Shown: positions 18,290-30,365 of the stretch, in pieces
Layout: each line of letters starts with the position of its first letter
How positions within the stretch are numbered: the first letter of the stretch is position 1
NCBI GenBank assembly: GCA_903910495.1
Contig: CAIVZW010000855.1
Span: 1-33,963 of the forward strand
DNA length: 33,963 nucleotides
Reading direction: 5' to 3'
From: an uncultured beta proteobacterium
GTDB lineage: Bacteria; Pseudomonadota; Gammaproteobacteria; Burkholderiales; Rhodocyclaceae
Program-made: the position numbers and the translations under genes
Notes under the pieces: model-generated
Database searches by the model: none
Seen by the model: the letters and a program-made list of their open reading frames with translations, nothing else
Told to the model about the DNA's origin: nothing

Positions 18290-20383
18290 TCACTTCTTGT
18301 TGATCACGGCTTCGGCGATGTTCTTGGGCGCCTCGGCATAGTGTTTGAATTCCATCGAGTAGGTCGCACGACCCTGCGACAGCGAGCGCACCGTGGTCGA
18401 ATAACCGAACATTTCGGCTAACGGCACCTCGGCCTTGATCGCCTTGATGCCGCCAGGCAGATCTTCCATCCCATGTACCACACCACGACGGCCGGAAAGA
18501 TCGCCCATGATGTTGCCCATGTAATCTTCTGGCGTCTCGACTTCGACCGCCATCATCGGTTCAAGCAGCGTCGGCTGAGCCTTGCGCATGCCTTCCTTGA
18601 AAGCCATCGTAGCGGCCATGCGGAAGGCGTTTTCGTTCGAGTCAACATCGTGGTAGGAACCATCAAACAACGTAAACTTCACATCGACAACTGGGTACCC
18701 GGCCAGTACACCGCTCTTGACGCAGTCCTGCAGGCCCTTATCGACCGCCGGAATGTACTCGCGCGGAACGGATCCGCCCTTGACCGCGTCGACGAACAGG
18801 TAGCCCTTGCCGGTTTCGTTCGGCTCGATCTTGATCCAGACATGGCCAAACTGTCCGCGTCCACCGGATTGCTTGACGAACTTGCCTTCCTGTTCGACAG
18901 CCTTCTTGATGCACTCACGGTAAGCCACCTGCGGCGCACCGACGTTGGCTTCAACGTTGAACTCACGGCGCATGCGGTCGACGATGATTTCAAGGTGCAA
19001 TTCGCCCATTCCCGAAATGATCGTCTGTCCGGTTTCCTCGTCGGAACGCACGCGGAAGGATGGATCCTCATTGGCCAGTCGACTGAGCGCGAGGCCCATC
19101 TTTTCCTGGTCAGCCTTTGTTTTTGGCTCGACAGCAATATGGATAACCGGTTCCGGGAACACCATGCGCTCAAGGGTAATGACCGCCGACGGGTCGCACA
19201 GCGTTTCGCCGGTAGTTACCTCCTTCAGCCCCACGCAAGCCGCGATGTCACCGGCCAGAACTTCCTTGATTTCTTCACGGTTGTTGGCGTGCATCTGCAA
19301 CACCCGACCAATGCGCTCCTTGCGCCCCTTGATCGGGTTATAAATCGTATCACCGGTCTTCAGCATACCCGAATAAACACGGATAAAGGTCAGCTGTCCG
19401 ACATAGGGGTCGGTCATCAATTTGAATGCCAGCGCCGAAAACTTGGCGCTATCATTCGCCTCACGCGACTCGGGCAGACCTTTTTCGTTTTCACCGATCA
19501 CCGGAGGAATATCGACCGGCGACGGCAGCAGATCGATGACGGCATCAAGCATGCGCTGCACACCCTTGTTCTTGAACGCCGTACCGCACAGCGCCGGCTG
19601 GATCTCGCAGGCAATCGTACGATCACGCAGACCCTTCATGATCTGCGCCTCGGTCAGATCACCGGACTCGAGATACTGATTCATCAATTCTTCGGACGAC
19701 TCGGCTGCTACCTCGATCATCTTGCCACGCCACTCTTCAGCCTGAGCCTGCAGTTCGGCCGGAATTTCGCGATAATCGAATTTCATGCCCTGGGATGCAT
19801 CATCCCAGTAGATCGCCTTCATCTTGATCAGATCAACGACCCCCTGGAAATAGTCTTCCTTGCCGATCGGAATGACGATCGGCACCGGATTGGCCTTGAG
19901 GCGGGTACCCATCTGTTCAATGACTTTGAAAAAATCGGCCCCCTGGCGATCCATCTTATTTACGAAGGCGAGACGCGGAACCTTGTACTTGTTGGCCTGA
20001 CGCCAGACAGTCTCGGACTGCGGCTGCACACCGCCCACCGCGCAATACACCATGCAGGCACCATCCAGAACCCGCATTGAGCGCTCGACTTCGATCGTGA
20101 AGTCGACGTGTCCCGGGGTGTCAATGATGTTGATACGGTGTTCGGGGCGGATAAAATCCATGCCCTTCCAGAAACAGGTCGTCGCCGCCGAGGTAATGGT
20201 AATGCCACGCTCCTGCTCCTGTTCCATCCAGTCCATGGTCGCTGCGCCGTCATGCACTTCACCGATCTTGTGATTGACACCGGTATAGAACAGGATGCGC
20301 TCAGTTACCGTCGTCTTGCCGGCGTCAATATGCGCGCTAATACCAATATTTCGGTAGCGATCGATAGGAGTTTTGCGTGCCAC
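18290..20383 (-). CDS. fusA: Elongation factor G
   Basis: EF-G (697 aa) is the translocase GTPase and, with RRF, splits post-termination ribosomes. The G1 motif AHIDAGKTT is at 17-25, the G2 region has [19 protein letters not shown] and NKMD follow, and domains III-V run to the C-terminus. It starts with GTG at 20383; the normal [16 protein letters not shown]-terminus supports this. It lies 65 bp after rpsG. Confidence 0.99.
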   Translation of the reverse strand: MARKTPIDRYRNIGISAHIDAGKTTVTERILFYTGVNHKIGEVHDGAATMDWMEQEQERGITITSAATTCFWKGMDFIRPEHRINIIDTPGHVDFTIEVERSMRVLDGACMVYCAVGGVQPQSETVWRQANKYKVPRLAFVNKMDRQGADFFKVIEQMGTRLKANPVPIVIPIGKEDYFQGVVDLIKMKAIYWDDASQGMKFDYREIPAELQAQAEEWRGKMIEVAAESSEELMNQYLESGDLTEAQIMKGLRDRTIACEIQPALCGTAFKNKGVQRMLDAVIDLLPSPVDIPPVIGENEKGLPESREANDSAKFSALAFKLMTDPYVGQLTFIRVYSGMLKTGDTIYNPIKGRKERIGRVLQMHANNREEIKEVLAGDIAACVGLKEVTTGETLCDPSAVITLERMVFPEPVIHIAVEPKTKADQEKMGLALSRLANEDPSFRVRSDEETGQTIISGMGELHLEIIVDRMRREFNVEANVGAPQVAYRECIKKAVEQEGKFVKQSGGRGQFGHVWIKIEPNETGKGYLFVDAVKGGSVPREYIPAVDKGLQDCVKSGVLAGYPVVDVKFTLFDGSYHDVDSNENAFRMAATMAFKEGMRKAQPTLLEPMMAVEVETPEDYMGNIMGDLSGRRGVVHGMEDLPGGIKAIKAEVPLAEMFGYSTTVRSLSQGRATYSMEFKHYAEAPKNIAEAVINKK

Positions 20384-20448
20384 AGTAATAAACCTTCACT
20401 AATAAAGAACGATCGTCGGCAGACTGGCTGCGACGTAGTAATGTACCC

Positions 20449-20919
20449 TTAGAACCGGAAGTGGGCGAACGCCTTGTTGGCGTCAGCCATACGGTGAACT
20501 TCGTCGCGTTTCTTGACCGCGCTCCCCCGGTTTTCAGCCGCCTCAAGCATCTCTGCCGCCAGGCGCTGACCCATTGACTTCTCGGAACGCTTGCGCGCGG
20601 CTTCCCTCATCCAGCGCATGGCCAGCGCCATACGACGGCTCGGACGAACCTCGACCGGAACCTGGTAGTTGGCGCCACCGACACGGCGACTCTTGACCTC
20701 GACCAGCGGCTTGACGTTGTTCATGGCCAGACCGAAAACCTCGATCGGATCCTTGCCACCCTTGGTAGCGATGATTTCGAAGGCGCCATAGACGATACGC
20801 TCGGCAACCGACTTCTTGCCACTCATCATGATGGTGTTTACGAATTTGGAGACTTCGATATTGCCAAACTTGGGATCCGGCAAAATATCGCGCTTGGGTA
20901 CTTCACGACGACGGGGCAT
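20449..20919 (-). CDS. rpsG: 30S ribosomal protein S7
   Basis: S7 (156 aa) nucleates assembly of the 30S head and, in E. coli, represses the str operon by binding the rpsL-rpsG intercistronic [23 protein letters not shown] and [20 protein letters not shown] are diagnostic. The spacer before it (20920-21014) is structured as expected for that operator. Confidence 0.98.
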   Translation of the reverse strand: MPRRREVPKRDILPDPKFGNIEVSKFVNTIMMSGKKSVAERIVYGAFEIIATKGGKDPIEVFGLAMNNVKPLVEVKSRRVGGANYQVPVEVRPSRRMALAMRWMREAARKRSEKSMGQRLAAEMLEAAENRGSAVKKRDEVHRMADANKAFAHFRF

Positions 20920-21014
20920 AGCAACCTCTCAAATTTTCAATTCAGTTGAAGGCCGCACGACATGTATCGACCCTCGCGGCCGCCCATCGGGGCGGCCACT
21001 TACTTAAACGGCAA
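20920..21014 (-). promoter_or_regulatory. rpsL-rpsG intercistronic RNA, probable S7 operator
   Basis: This 95-base spacer has an 8-bp perfect stem (20978-20985 with 20990-20997, 4-nt loop). A competing 6-bp stem pairs 20951-20956 with 20976-20981. The two share 20978-20981, so they exclude each other. In E. coli the spacer at the same place and of similar length is the S7 repression site; the role here is inferred from position and structure. Confidence 0.5.
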
Positions 21015-21392
21015 TCAAGCCGCTTTCGGACGCTTCGTACCGTACTTCGAACGGCTCTGCTTACGATCCTTGACGCCCTGCGTATCCAGAGATCCGCGAA
21101 CAGTGTGATAGCGCACACCCGGCAAGTCTTTTACGCGGCCACCACGGATCAGAACCACGGAGTGCTCCTGAAGATTATGGCCTTCACCGCCGATATACGA
21201 AATGACTTCGAAGCCGTTTGTCAGACGAACCTTGCACACCTTGCGCAGAGCGGAGTTCGGCTTCTTCGGCGTGGTCGTATAAACGCGGGTACAGACGCCG
21301 CGCTTCTGCGGACAGTTCTCCAGCGCCGGAACTTTGCTCTTGCTACGTACGGCCTCGCGCGGTTTGCGCACAAGCTGGTTAATGGTTGGCAT
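21015..21392 (-). CDS. rpsL: 30S ribosomal protein S12
   Basis: S12 (125 aa) monitors decoding in the A site. [27 protein letters not shown] and [18 protein letters not shown] are conserved. The lysines whose change gives streptomycin resistance (43/44 and 88) are wild type, and Asp89 is the residue methylthiolated in E. coli. The frame is open to 21458, but ATG 21392 follows AGGGA seven bases upstream and gives the universal start. It leads the str group, downstream of a promoter and a terminator-like hairpin. Confidence 0.98.
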   Translation of the reverse strand: MPTINQLVRKPREAVRSKSKVPALENCPQKRGVCTRVYTTTPKKPNSALRKVCKVRLTNGFEVISYIGGEGHNLQEHSVVLIRGGRVKDLPGVRYHTVRGSLDTQGVKDRKQSRSKYGTKRPKAA

Positions 21393-21447
21393 ATTTCTAT
21401 CCCTAAATTCCCTGCAGCGACAGCTCTTCAGCGAGCATGGCCTCTGC

Positions 21448-21478
21448 AAAAAAACCAAGGCGGACCCAAGGCCGCCTT
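21448..21478 (-). terminator. Terminator hairpin in the rpoC-rpsL spacer
   Basis: On the minus strand AAGGCGG (21472-21478) and CCGCCTT (21457-21463) form a 7-bp stem with an 8-nt loop; GG and then T7 (21448-21454) follow. It is a good intrinsic terminator. It lies downstream of the str promoter at 21538-21566, so it could act both as the end of rpoBC and as an attenuator in the rpsL leader. Confidence 0.8.
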
Positions 21479-21497
21479 AGCGATTTTTTATATCACA

Positions 21498-21523
21498 GGC
21501 AAGGGCAATGATTAGCCCTTGCC
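21498..21523 (-). promoter_or_regulatory. Perfect 9-bp stem-loop in the rpsL leader
   Basis: GGCAAGGGC and GCCCTTGCC pair perfectly across an 8-nt loop (21507-21514). It lies between the str promoter start site and the terminator hairpin, and is followed by an AT-rich stretch containing TATAAA. It resembles the first hairpin of an attenuator leader. Confidence 0.6.
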
Positions 21524-21537
21524 GACAAAGACCCGAG

Positions 21538-21566
21538 ATTCTAGGGTCTATCAAGCCCCAAGTCAA
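21538..21566 (-). promoter_or_regulatory. Sigma70-type promoter for the str group
   Basis: TTGACT (21561-21566, five of six consensus bases) and TAGAAT (21538-21543, five of six) are separated by exactly 17 bp on the minus strand. The -35 overlaps the rpoC stop codon. The transcript would start near 21531 and have a leader of about 140 bases before rpsL. Confidence 0.75.
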
Positions 21567-24500
21567 GCGGCCGGGGCATCCTGTGTATTCTCTCCGACCG
21601 GAGCCGCATCTTCGACAACACCTGTTACCGCGGCAAGATCGACACCCGCCGCATTGCTCTTGCGCATCCGGTGATACGCCAGACCCGTACCCGCCGGGAT
21701 GAGACGACCGACGATGACGTTTTCCTTGAGGCCACGCAGCTCATCGCGCTTGCCCATGATCGCCGCTTCGGTCAGCACACGGGTGGTTTCCTGGAAGGAC
21801 GCCGCTGAAATGAACGAATCCGTGGACAAGGAAGCCTTGGTAATACCCAGCAAGACCGGTTCATACGTTGCCGGCAACTTGCCCGCGGCCAGCATGCGGT
21901 CGTTTTCGTCGAGCAAATGCGCACGCTCGACCTGTTCGCCGCGGATGAACTTGGTGTCACCCGAATCGAGCACCAGGACGCGCCGCAGCATCTGGCGCAC
22001 GATGACTTCGATATGCTTGTCGTTGATCTTCACGCCCTGCAGACGATAGACATCCTGAACTTCGTCGGTGATGTAGACCGCCAGCGCCTCAACCCCCTGC
22101 AAACGCAGGATGTCATGCGGATCAGGCGCGCCGTCAACAATCAGCTCACCCTTGTTCACCACCTGACCGTCATGCACCAGCACATGCTTGTCCTTCGGAA
22201 TCAGATATTCGTGGGTTGCGCCCTCAAGATCGGTGATGACCAGACGTTGCTTGCCCTTGGTATCCTTGCCGAAGGACATGGTACCGGTGAACTCGGCCAA
22301 CATGCCGGCATCCTTCGGCGTACGCGCTTCGAAGAGCTCGGCCACGCGCGGTAGACCGCCGGTAATGTCGCGCGTCTTGGCCGACTCCTGCGGCAAGCGG
22401 GCGAGAACATCGCCGACCGAAATCTGCTGCCCATCGAGCACGGTGATGATCGCACCGACCTGGAAAGTAATGGTCACGGCATGGTCGCTGCCGTGCATAT
22501 GGACTTCCTCGCCGTTGGCGTCAAAAAGCTTGACCTGCGGACGCAAACCCTTGGTTTGTGCCTTGCCGCCGCGCTTCGGATCGATGACCACCAGCGTCGA
22601 AAGACCCGTCACTTCATCGATCTGCTTGGCAACCGTCACACCTTCTTCGACGTTTTCGAATTTCACCTGACCCGAGTATTCGGCGATGATCGGACGCGTA
22701 TGTGGATCCCAGGTCGCCAGCTTGGTACCGGCCTTGGCCTGCTGGCCATCGGACACCTGCAGGGTCGAGCCGTAGGGCACCTTGTGCTTCTCACGCTCGC
22801 GGCCATTGTCGTCAGTGATCAGAACTTCACCGGAACGGGTAATGACGATCTTCTCGCCCTTGGCGCTGGTCACATAGCGCATCGATGAGGTGAAACGCAC
22901 CACGCCGGCGCTCTTGGTTTCGACCTGGCTGGCCACTGCGGCCCGCGACGCGGCACCGCCGACGTGGAAGGTACGCATGGTGAGCTGGGTACCCGGCTCA
23001 CCGATTGACTGCGCAGCGATCACGCCGACCGCTTCACCGACGTTGACCGGCGTACCGCGTCCGAGATCGCGGCCGTAACACTTGCCACACAGGCCGTAAC
23101 GCGTATCGCAGGTGAGCGGGGTGCGTACTTTGACTTCGTCAATGCCAAGCTGGTCAACCAGATCACAGAGGTCTTCATTGATCAGCGTCCCGGCCTCGAT
23201 AACCGTCTCATCGGTTTCCGGATTGACCACATCGACGATAGCCACACGACCGAGAATGCGCTCACGCAAAGCCTCGATAACTTCGCCACCCTCGATCAGG
23301 GCTTTCATGGTGACGCCATTCTCGGTCCCGCAATCATCCTCGATCACCACCAGATCCTGCGTCACATCGACCAGACGGCGGGTCAGGTAACCCGAATTTG
23401 CTGTTTTCAGTGCTGTATCGGCCAGACCTTTACGCGCACCGTGCGTCGAGATGAAGTACTGGAGAACGTTCAGACCCTCGCGGAAGTTGGTGGTAATCGG
23501 CGTCTCGATGATCGAACCATCGGGCTTGGCCATCAGCCCGCGCATCCCCGCCAGCTGGCGAATCTGTGCTGCCGAGCCGCGCGCGCCGGAATCGGCCATC
23601 ATGTAAATGGAGTTGAACGATTCCTGCTTGACCTTGTTGCCGTGACGATCAATCACTTCTTCATGACCGAGCTGGTCCATCATGACCTTGGCCACCTGGT
23701 CACCGGTGCGCCCCCAGATATCGACCACCTTGTTGTAGCGCTCGCCGTTGGTTACCAGGCCATTGGTGTATTGGCTCTCGATTTCCTTCACTTCCTTTTC
23801 AGCCGCGGCAATGATCTCGCCTTTCTGGGTAGGCACCAGCATGTCGTCCGAACAGATCGAGATTCCGGCACGCGTAGCCAGGCGGTAACCGTTCTGCATC
23901 AGCTTGTCGGCGAAGACAACCGTCTCCTTCAGCCCGCAACGGCGGAAAGCCGCATTGATCAGCTTGGAGATTTCTTTCTTCTTCAGTGGCCGGTCGAGAA
24001 CGCTAAATGGCAATCCCTTCGGCAGAATTTCGGAAAGCAGGGCACGGCCGGCCGTCGTGTTGTAGCGGGTGATTGTTTCCTTCCAGCCGCTTTCGCCATT
24101 CTTTTCGTATTCCTTGATGCGCACCGAGATCTTGGCGTGCACATCAAGTTCGCCGGCCTGCATGGCACGAGTCACTTCGGCCAGATCAGGGAAAATCATC
24201 CCTTCGCCCTTGGCGTTGATGCGCTCACGCGTCGCATAATAGAGACCGAGAACGATATCCTGCGACGGCACGATGATCGGTTCGCCATTGGCCGGCGAAA
24301 GCACGTTGTTCGAGGCCAGCATCAGGGTCCGCGCTTCCATCTGCGCTTCGAGCGACAGCGGCACGTGCACGGCCATCTGGTCTCCGTCAAAGTCGGCATT
24401 GAATGCCGCGCAAACAAGCGGATGCAACTGGATCGCCTTGCCTTCGATCAGCGTCGGTTCGAACGCCTGGATGCCGAGACGGTGCAGTGTCGGCGCACGG

Positions 24501-25771
24501 TTGAGCATGATCGGATGTTCGCGGATGACATCTTCGAGGATGTCCCAAACCACCGGTTCCTGCGACTCAACCATCTTCTTGGCCTGCTTGATGGTCGTGG
24601 CCAGACCCATCAGTTCCAGCTTGTTGAAGATAAAGGGCTTGAACAGCTCGAGTGCCATCAGTTTCGGCAGGCCGCACTGGTGCAGCTTGAGTTGGGGACC
24701 GACGACGATGACCGAACGACCCGAATAGTCGACGCGCTTGCCGAGCAGGTTCTGACGGAAACGACCGCCTTTGCCCTTGATCATGTCAGCCAGCGACTTC
24801 AGCGGACGCTTGTTGGCACCGGTCATGGCCTTGCCGCGACGACCGTTGTCGAGCAGCGAGTCGACGGCTTCCTGCAGCATGCGTTTTTCGTTGCGCACGA
24901 TGATTTCCGGCGCCTTCAATTCGAGCAGGCGCTTCAACCGGTTGTTGCGGTTGATGACGCGGCGATAAAGATCGTTGAGATCGGAGGTGGCAAACCGCCC
25001 GCCATCCAGCGGAACCAGCGGACGCAGATCCGGCGGCAGGACAGGCAGCACCTCGAGCACCATCCATTCCGGCTTGATGCCGGACTTCTGGAAGCCTTCG
25101 AGGATCTTCAGGCGCTTGGAAAATTTCTTGCTCTTGGTTTCCGACGTCGTCGTTTCAAGCTCAGAGCGCAGACGATCGACTTCGCTGTTCAGATCGATCG
25201 AACGCAATAATTCCCGGATGCCCTCGGCACCCATCGCCGCATAGAAGTCGTCACCATACTCTTCGGTTTTGGCCAGACAGTCATCTTCCGTCAGCAACTG
25301 GCCGCGGGTAAGCGGCGTCATGCCCGGATCGCAGACGACAAAGGCTTCAAAATAGAGCACGCGCTCGATATCGCGCAGGGTCATGTCAAGCACCATGCCC
25401 AGACGGCTCGGCAAGCTCTTCAGGAACCAGATGTGGGCAACCGGCGAAGCCAGTTCAATGTGTGCCATGCGCTCGCGGCGCACCTTGGACAGGGTAACTT
25501 CAACGCCGCATTTCTCGCAGATCACCCCGCGATGCTTGAGGAGCTTGTACTTGCCGCACAGACACTCGTAATCCTTGATCGGGCCAAAAATCTTGGCGCA
25601 GAACAAGCCGTCGCGTTCCGGCTTGAAGGTGCGGTAGTTGATCGTTTCCGGCTTTTTGACTTCACCGTAGGACCAGGACCGGATCTTGTCCGGCGAGGCC
25701 AGGCCGATGGTAATCGCATCGAACTGTTCTTCCTGCGTTACCTGTTTAAACAAATCAAGCAGTGCTTTCAT
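21563..25771 (-). CDS. rpoC: RNA polymerase beta' subunit
   Basis: Beta' (1402 aa, against 1407 in E. coli) carries the catalytic centre. The metal-binding NADFDGDQ motif has Asp460, Asp462 and Asp464. The N-terminal zinc site has C70, C72, C85 and C88, and a second zinc site lies in the DDCGTENG and [11 protein letters not shown] regions. The trigger-loop region and the C-terminal jaw ([22 protein letters not shown] and so on) are complete. It follows rpoB by 89 bp, in which a perfect hairpin is found. Confidence 0.99.
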   Translation of the reverse strand: MKALLDLFKQVTQEEQFDAITIGLASPDKIRSWSYGEVKKPETINYRTFKPERDGLFCAKIFGPIKDYECLCGKYKLLKHRGVICEKCGVEVTLSKVRRERMAHIELASPVAHIWFLKSLPSRLGMVLDMTLRDIERVLYFEAFVVCDPGMTPLTRGQLLTEDDCLAKTEEYGDDFYAAMGAEGIRELLRSIDLNSEVDRLRSELETTTSETKSKKFSKRLKILEGFQKSGIKPEWMVLEVLPVLPPDLRPLVPLDGGRFATSDLNDLYRRVINRNNRLKRLLELKAPEIIVRNEKRMLQEAVDSLLDNGRRGKAMTGANKRPLKSLADMIKGKGGRFRQNLLGKRVDYSGRSVIVVGPQLKLHQCGLPKLMALELFKPFIFNKLELMGLATTIKQAKKMVESQEPVVWDILEDVIREHPIMLNRAPTLHRLGIQAFEPTLIEGKAIQLHPLVCAAFNADFDGDQMAVHVPLSLEAQMEARTLMLASNNVLSPANGEPIIVPSQDIVLGLYYATRERINAKGEGMIFPDLAEVTRAMQAGELDVHAKISVRIKEYEKNGESGWKETITRYNTTAGRALLSEILPKGLPFSVLDRPLKKKEISKLINAAFRRCGLKETVVFADKLMQNGYRLATRAGISICSDDMLVPTQKGEIIAAAEKEVKEIESQYTNGLVTNGERYNKVVDIWGRTGDQVAKVMMDQLGHEEVIDRHGNKVKQESFNSIYMMADSGARGSAAQIRQLAGMRGLMAKPDGSIIETPITTNFREGLNVLQYFISTHGARKGLADTALKTANSGYLTRRLVDVTQDLVVIEDDCGTENGVTMKALIEGGEVIEALRERILGRVAIVDVVNPETDETVIEAGTLINEDLCDLVDQLGIDEVKVRTPLTCDTRYGLCGKCYGRDLGRGTPVNVGEAVGVIAAQSIGEPGTQLTMRTFHVGGAASRAAVASQVETKSAGVVRFTSSMRYVTSAKGEKIVITRSGEVLITDDNGREREKHKVPYGSTLQVSDGQQAKAGTKLATWDPHTRPIIAEYSGQVKFENVEEGVTVAKQIDEVTGLSTLVVIDPKRGGKAQTKGLRPQVKLFDANGEEVHMHGSDHAVTITFQVGAIITVLDGQQISVGDVLARLPQESAKTRDITGGLPRVAELFEARTPKDAGMLAEFTGTMSFGKDTKGKQRLVITDLEGATHEYLIPKDKHVLVHDGQVVNKGELIVDGAPDPHDILRLQGVEALAVYITDEVQDVYRLQGVKINDKHIEVIVRQMLRRVLVLDSGDTKFIRGEQVERAHLLDENDRMLAAGKLPATYEPVLLGITKASLSTDSFISAASFQETTRVLTEAAIMGKRDELRGLKENVIVGRLIPAGTGLAYHRMRKSNAAGVDLAAVTGVVEDAAPVGENTQDAPAA

Positions 25772-25808
25772 CTTTCACTCCGTTCGGGGTGAGAACCCAA
25801 ATTCTCCA

Positions 25809-25831
25809 AGCCACAGCCGGGGGCTGTGGCT
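25809..25831 (-). promoter_or_regulatory. Perfect 10-bp hairpin between rpoB and rpoC
   Basis: AGCCACAGCC (25809-25818) and GGCTGTGGCT (25822-25831) pair over ten bases around a three-base loop. There is no T-tract after it in either direction, so it is not an intrinsic terminator. It may be an mRNA processing or stabilising element, or a copy of a dispersed palindromic repeat. Confidence 0.6.
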
Positions 25832-25860
25832 ACTGTCTTTCAACTACGCCGGCAGACCAC

Positions 25861-28800
25861 TTAATAGCGCTCAAGATCGATATCGATGGCCAGCGAGCGG
25901 ATTTCCTTGACCAGTACGTTAAATGACTCAGGCATGCCGGCATCAATCTTGTGATCCCCCTTGACAATGCTTTCGTAGACCTTGGTCCGGCCATTCACAT
26001 CATCCGACTTGACGGTCAGCATTTCCTGCAGGACATAGGCCGCACCGTAAGCTTCCAGCGCCCACACTTCCATTTCACCGAAGCGCTGACCACCGAACTG
26101 CGCCTTGCCGCCCAAGGGTTGCTGGGTAACCAGCGAGTACGGGCCGGTCGACCGGGCATGCATCTTGTCATCAACCAGATGGTGCAGCTTGAGCACGTGC
26201 ATGTAGCCCACCGTGACCTGCCGTTCAAAGCGTTCTCCGGTCCGTCCGTCAAACAGGGTCATCTGCCCCGACTCCGGCATTCCGGCCAATCTCAGCATAT
26301 CCTTGATTTCCGATTCCTTGGCCCCGTCAAACACCGGGGTGGCAAACGGAACGCCGGCTTCCAGATTGCCCGCCATTTCCATGATTTCGGCATCGTTTAA
26401 CTGGTCAAGATCCTCGGGTTTGCCGTTGCTGTTATAGACCTGCTCCAGGAAGCCACGCACTTCACTGGCGTTGGCCTGACGTCGCAACATGTCGCCGATC
26501 TTGAAGCCCAGCCCCTTGGCCGCAAGGCCAAGATGGACTTCGAGCACCTGTCCGACGTTCATCCGTGACGGAACGCCGAGCGGATTGAGCACGATATCGA
26601 CCGGCCGTCCGTCCGCCATGTGCGGCATATCCTCGACCGGCACGATGCGGGAAACGACGCCCTTGTTACCGTGGCGACCGGCCATCTTGTCGCCCGACTG
26701 CAGGCGACGCTTGACCGCTACATAGACCTTGACCATCTTCTGCACGCCCGGCGGCAGTTCGTCGCCCTGGGTCAGCTTCTTGCGCTTCTCTTCAAAGGCC
26801 ACATCAAAGTCCTTGCGCGTCTGCTCCAGACCCTCGCGCAAGGATTCAAGCTGCTGTGCCACTTCATCGTCGGCCATGCGGATGTCGAACCAGTGGTGCG
26901 CATCGATTCCGGCGAGGTAGTCCTCGCTGATGGCCGTACCTTTGGCCAGACGCTTAGGCCCGCCATTGGCCGCCTTGCCCACGATCAAACGCTCGACGCG
27001 GGCGAAAGCATCGCGTTCGACGATGCGCATCTGATCGGCGAGGTCAAGCTTGTAACCGCGCAGATGGTCGTCGATGATCGATTGGGCGCGCTTGTCGCGC
27101 TCAATGCCTTCGCGGGTAAACACCTGGACATCGATGACCGTACCCGCAATGCCGGACTGCACCCGCAGCGAGGTATCCTTGACATCCGAGGCTTTCTCGC
27201 CAAAGATCGCACGCAGCAGTTTCTCTTCCGGCGTCAGTTGGGTTTCGCCTTTGGGCGTTACCTTTCCTACCAGCACATCACCGGCCTCGACTTCGGCACC
27301 GATATAGACGATACCGGACTCATCGAGGCGCGACAGTTGTGACTCGCCCAGCGACGCGATGTCGCGGGTGATTTCTTCCGGGCCAAGCTTGGTGTCGCGG
27401 GCAACAACCGTCAGTTCCTCGATGTGGATCGAGGTAAACCGGTCCTCGGCAACAACACGTTCCGAAATGAGGATCGAATCTTCAAAGTTGTAGCCGTTCC
27501 ACGGCATGAAGGCGATCAACATGTTCTGACCAAGAGCCAGTTCGCCCTTGTCGGTCGATGCACCGTCGGCAACCACATCACCCTGGGCAATCACATCGCC
27601 GACACGCACCAGCGGTCGCTGGTTGATATTGGTGTTCTGGTTGGAACGCGTGTACTTCACCAGGTTATAGATGTCGACACCGACTTCACCGGGCACGGTT
27701 TCGTCATCATTGACCCGGACCACGATACGCGAGGCATCCACGTAATCGACCTTGCCGCCGCGCAGCGCCTGAACAGCTGTACCCGAGTCGACAGCGACCG
27801 TACGCTCGATGCCCGTACCGACCACCGGTTTTTCCGGACGCAGGCAGGGAACGGCCTGGCGCTGCATGTTGGCCCCCATCAGCGCGCGATTCGCATCGTC
27901 GTGTTCGAGGAAGGGGATCAGCGAGGCAGCGACAGACACAATCTGCCCCGGCGCAACGTCCATATACTGAACGCGTGCGGGTTCGGCGAGAATGGTTTCG
28001 CCCTTCTCGCGGCAGGTCACCAGATCGTCAGTCAGCAATCCGTCAGTACCGAGCGCAGCGTTGGCCTGGGCAATGATGTAGCCGCCTTCCACGATCGCCG
28101 ACAGATATTCAATCTGATCGGTTACCTTGCTCTCGACAACTTTGCGATATGGTGTTTCGAGGAAGCCGTATTCATTGGTGCGCGCGTACAGCGCCAGCGA
28201 GTTGATCAGGCCGATGTTCGGACCTTCCGGCGTCTCGATCGGGCAGACGCGGCCGTAGTGCGTCGGATGGACGTCACGCACCTCGAAACCGGCACGTTCC
28301 CGCGTTAACCCGCCCGGCCCGAGTGCCGAGACGCGACGCTTGTGCGTAATCTCGGAGAGCGGATTGGTCTGGTCCATGAACTGCGATAGCTGGCTGGAAC
28401 CGAAAAACTCCCTGACAGCGGCGCTGATCGGTTTGGCATTGATCAGATCGTGCGGCATCAGATTATCGGACTCGGCCTGCGACAGGCGTTCCTTGACCGC
28501 ACGCTCAACGCGCACGAGACCGGCACGGAACTGGTTTTCGGCCAGTTCGCCAACGGAACGGACACGACGGTTGCCCAGGTGATCAATATCATCGATGTCG
28601 CCTCGACCATTGCGCAATTCGACAAGAATCTTGATCACTTCAACGATATCGCGCGGCGAGAGCGTCAGCTGGTCACGGATTTCATTATTTACACCAAGGC
28701 TTTTCAATTGAGCCGACAGGGCTGATGCATCTTCTTCGGTCAGGTTTTCAGAGACGGCACGCATGCCATAGGACAACTCGGACAGCAGCAGTTCGACGGC

Positions 28801-30144
28801 CGCAACTGATCCGCCCGCCGTCTCGATGATGGCGTTGACGATGGCGTCCCGTTTGGCCGGAACATGCTTGACCATCACCTTGTATTCCACGACGTCCTTG
28901 CGCACGACACGGCGGTTGAACTTCATCCGGCCAACTGCCGAGAGGTCGTAACGGTCGTCGGAATAGAACAAGCCGTTGAACAGGATCTCGACCGCTTCTT
29001 CCGTCGGCGGCTCGCCCGGACGCATCATGCGATAGATGGCCACACGTGCGGCCTGCTTTGAAACGGTTTCGTCGGTGCGCAGCGTATGGGAAATGAAACC
29101 GCCACGATCCAGTTCGTTGATGTACAGGGTCTGCAGCGATTCAACGCCGGTTTCAATCAGCTTGGCCAGCAAGGCCTCGGTAATTTCATCGTTGGCATTG
29201 GCAAGAATCTCGCCCGTATCCTTGTCGATGATGTTCTGGGCGATCACACGGCTGACCAGAAAATCTTCCGGCACGGCGATCTGCTTTATTCCGGCCGCAT
29301 CGAGTTCGCGAATGTGCTTGCCGGTAATGCGTTTGTCCTTGGCCACGAGCACCTTGCCGGACTTGTCGTTGAAGTCAAAACGCGCTACTTCACCGCGCAG
29401 GCGCTCGGGTACGAGATGGAACTCGATACCCTTCTTGCCGATCTGGAAGGTGTCAAACTCAAAGAACTCGCGCAGAATCTGCTCCGGCGTCAAGCCAATG
29501 GCCTTGAGCAGTGTGGTTACCGGCATCTTGCGCCGACGGTCAACGCGGAAGAACAGGATGTCCTTCGGATCAAACTCGAAGTCCAGCCAGGAACCGCGAT
29601 AAGGAATCACGCGCGCCGAAAAGAGCAGTTTACCCGAACTGTGCGTCTTGCCCCGGTCATGCTCGAAGAATACGCCCGGGGAACGGTGCAATTGCGAAAC
29701 GATGACCCGCTCGGTACCGTTGATGACGAAAGAACCGGTTGTCGTCATGAGCGGAATCTCGCCCATGTAGACTTCCTGTTCCTTGACTTCCTTGATGGTA
29801 TCCGGAGTCTCCCGATCAAGAATGATCAGGCGCACCTTCGCCCGTAAAGCAGAAGCGAAAGTCAGACCGCGCTGCTGACATTCCTTGACGTCAAAAGCGG
29901 GCTCGGCAAGCGCAAAGCTGACAAACTCCAACCGGGCGTTTCCGCTGTGGCTGACGATCGGGAAGATCGAGGAGAACGCGGCTTGCAGTCCCTGAGTCTT
30001 GCGCTGGGCAGGCGGAACGGCAGCCTGCAGGAAAGCGGTGAAAGATTCCAGTTGCGTTGCCAGCAGGAATGGAACGTCAAGCACATTGGCGCGCTTGGCG
30101 AAACTCTTGCGGATACGTTTTTTCTCGGTGTAGGAGTAGTTCAT
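25861..30144 (-). CDS. rpoB: RNA polymerase beta subunit with an insertion
   Basis: Beta (1427 aa) is longer than E. coli beta (1342). The N-terminus [18 protein letters not shown] and the C-terminus [15 protein letters not shown] are normal. The rifampicin region at 583-608 ([20 protein letters not shown] and on) is wild type: Asp591, His601 and Ser606 match E. coli D516, H526 and S531. Most of the extra length is one stretch at about 421-492, between [13 protein letters not shown] and [14 protein letters not shown], where E. coli and, from memory, Burkholderia have only a few residues. The stretch alternates predicted strands and helices. The start has GGAG five bases upstream, and the gene is 270 bp after rplL. 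Confidence 0.99.
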   Translation of the reverse strand: MNYSYTEKKRIRKSFAKRANVLDVPFLLATQLESFTAFLQAAVPPAQRKTQGLQAAFSSIFPIVSHSGNARLEFVSFALAEPAFDVKECQQRGLTFASALRAKVRLIILDRETPDTIKEVKEQEVYMGEIPLMTTTGSFVINGTERVIVSQLHRSPGVFFEHDRGKTHSSGKLLFSARVIPYRGSWLDFEFDPKDILFFRVDRRRKMPVTTLLKAIGLTPEQILREFFEFDTFQIGKKGIEFHLVPERLRGEVARFDFNDKSGKVLVAKDKRITGKHIRELDAAGIKQIAVPEDFLVSRVIAQNIIDKDTGEILANANDEITEALLAKLIETGVESLQTLYINELDRGGFISHTLRTDETVSKQAARVAIYRMMRPGEPPTEEAVEILFNGLFYSDDRYDLSAVGRMKFNRRVVRKDVVEYKVMVKHVPAKRDAIVNAIIETAGGSVAAVELLLSELSYGMRAVSENLTEEDASALSAQLKSLGVNNEIRDQLTLSPRDIVEVIKILVELRNGRGDIDDIDHLGNRRVRSVGELAENQFRAGLVRVERAVKERLSQAESDNLMPHDLINAKPISAAVREFFGSSQLSQFMDQTNPLSEITHKRRVSALGPGGLTRERAGFEVRDVHPTHYGRVCPIETPEGPNIGLINSLALYARTNEYGFLETPYRKVVESKVTDQIEYLSAIVEGGYIIAQANAALGTDGLLTDDLVTCREKGETILAEPARVQYMDVAPGQIVSVAASLIPFLEHDDANRALMGANMQRQAVPCLRPEKPVVGTGIERTVAVDSGTAVQALRGGKVDYVDASRIVVRVNDDETVPGEVGVDIYNLVKYTRSNQNTNINQRPLVRVGDVIAQGDVVADGASTDKGELALGQNMLIAFMPWNGYNFEDSILISERVVAEDRFTSIHIEELTVVARDTKLGPEEITRDIASLGESQLSRLDESGIVYIGAEVEAGDVLVGKVTPKGETQLTPEEKLLRAIFGEKASDVKDTSLRVQSGIAGTVIDVQVFTREGIERDKRAQSIIDDHLRGYKLDLADQMRIVERDAFARVERLIVGKAANGGPKRLAKGTAISEDYLAGIDAHHWFDIRMADDEVAQQLESLREGLEQTRKDFDVAFEEKRKKLTQGDELPPGVQKMVKVYVAVKRRLQSGDKMAGRHGNKGVVSRIVPVEDMPHMADGRPVDIVLNPLGVPSRMNVGQVLEVHLGLAAKGLGFKIGDMLRRQANASEVRGFLEQVYNSNGKPEDLDQLNDAEIMEMAGNLEAGVPFATPVFDGAKESEIKDMLRLAGMPESGQMTLFDGRTGERFERQVTVGYMHVLKLHHLVDDKMHARSTGPYSLVTQQPLGGKAQFGGQRFGEMEVWALEAYGAAYVLQEMLTVKSDDVNGRTKVYESIVKGDHKIDAGMPESFNVLVKEIRSLAIDIDLERY

Positions 30145-30365
30145 GGTCGCTCCGAGCTTAGAAAGAAAAATCCTCTAGCGCATCCCGTCCAGAGTCGCGA
30201 GACTCAAGCCGGATCGCAACGGACAAACGTAACAACAATTGGTCAGCTGAAACGGACTTATCCGCTTCCTGCATCACTGCCATTTGTACTTGCATTTGCA
30301 CGCTACGAAACTGCACTTCCAATCGGTAGAAACGACAAGCAACAAAGTCGTTTCCGGAAAAGCAC

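Noticed and set aside
18473..20080. 535-codon plus-strand open frame opposite fusA
   Set aside because: Antisense to an intact EF-G; composition rich in Arg, His and Leu as expected of a reversed GC-biased gene.
23441..25210. 589-codon plus-strand open frame opposite rpoC
   Set aside because: It is a shadow of the rpoC codon pattern; no ribosome-binding site, no recognisable protein, and the opposite strand holds the conserved beta' motifs.
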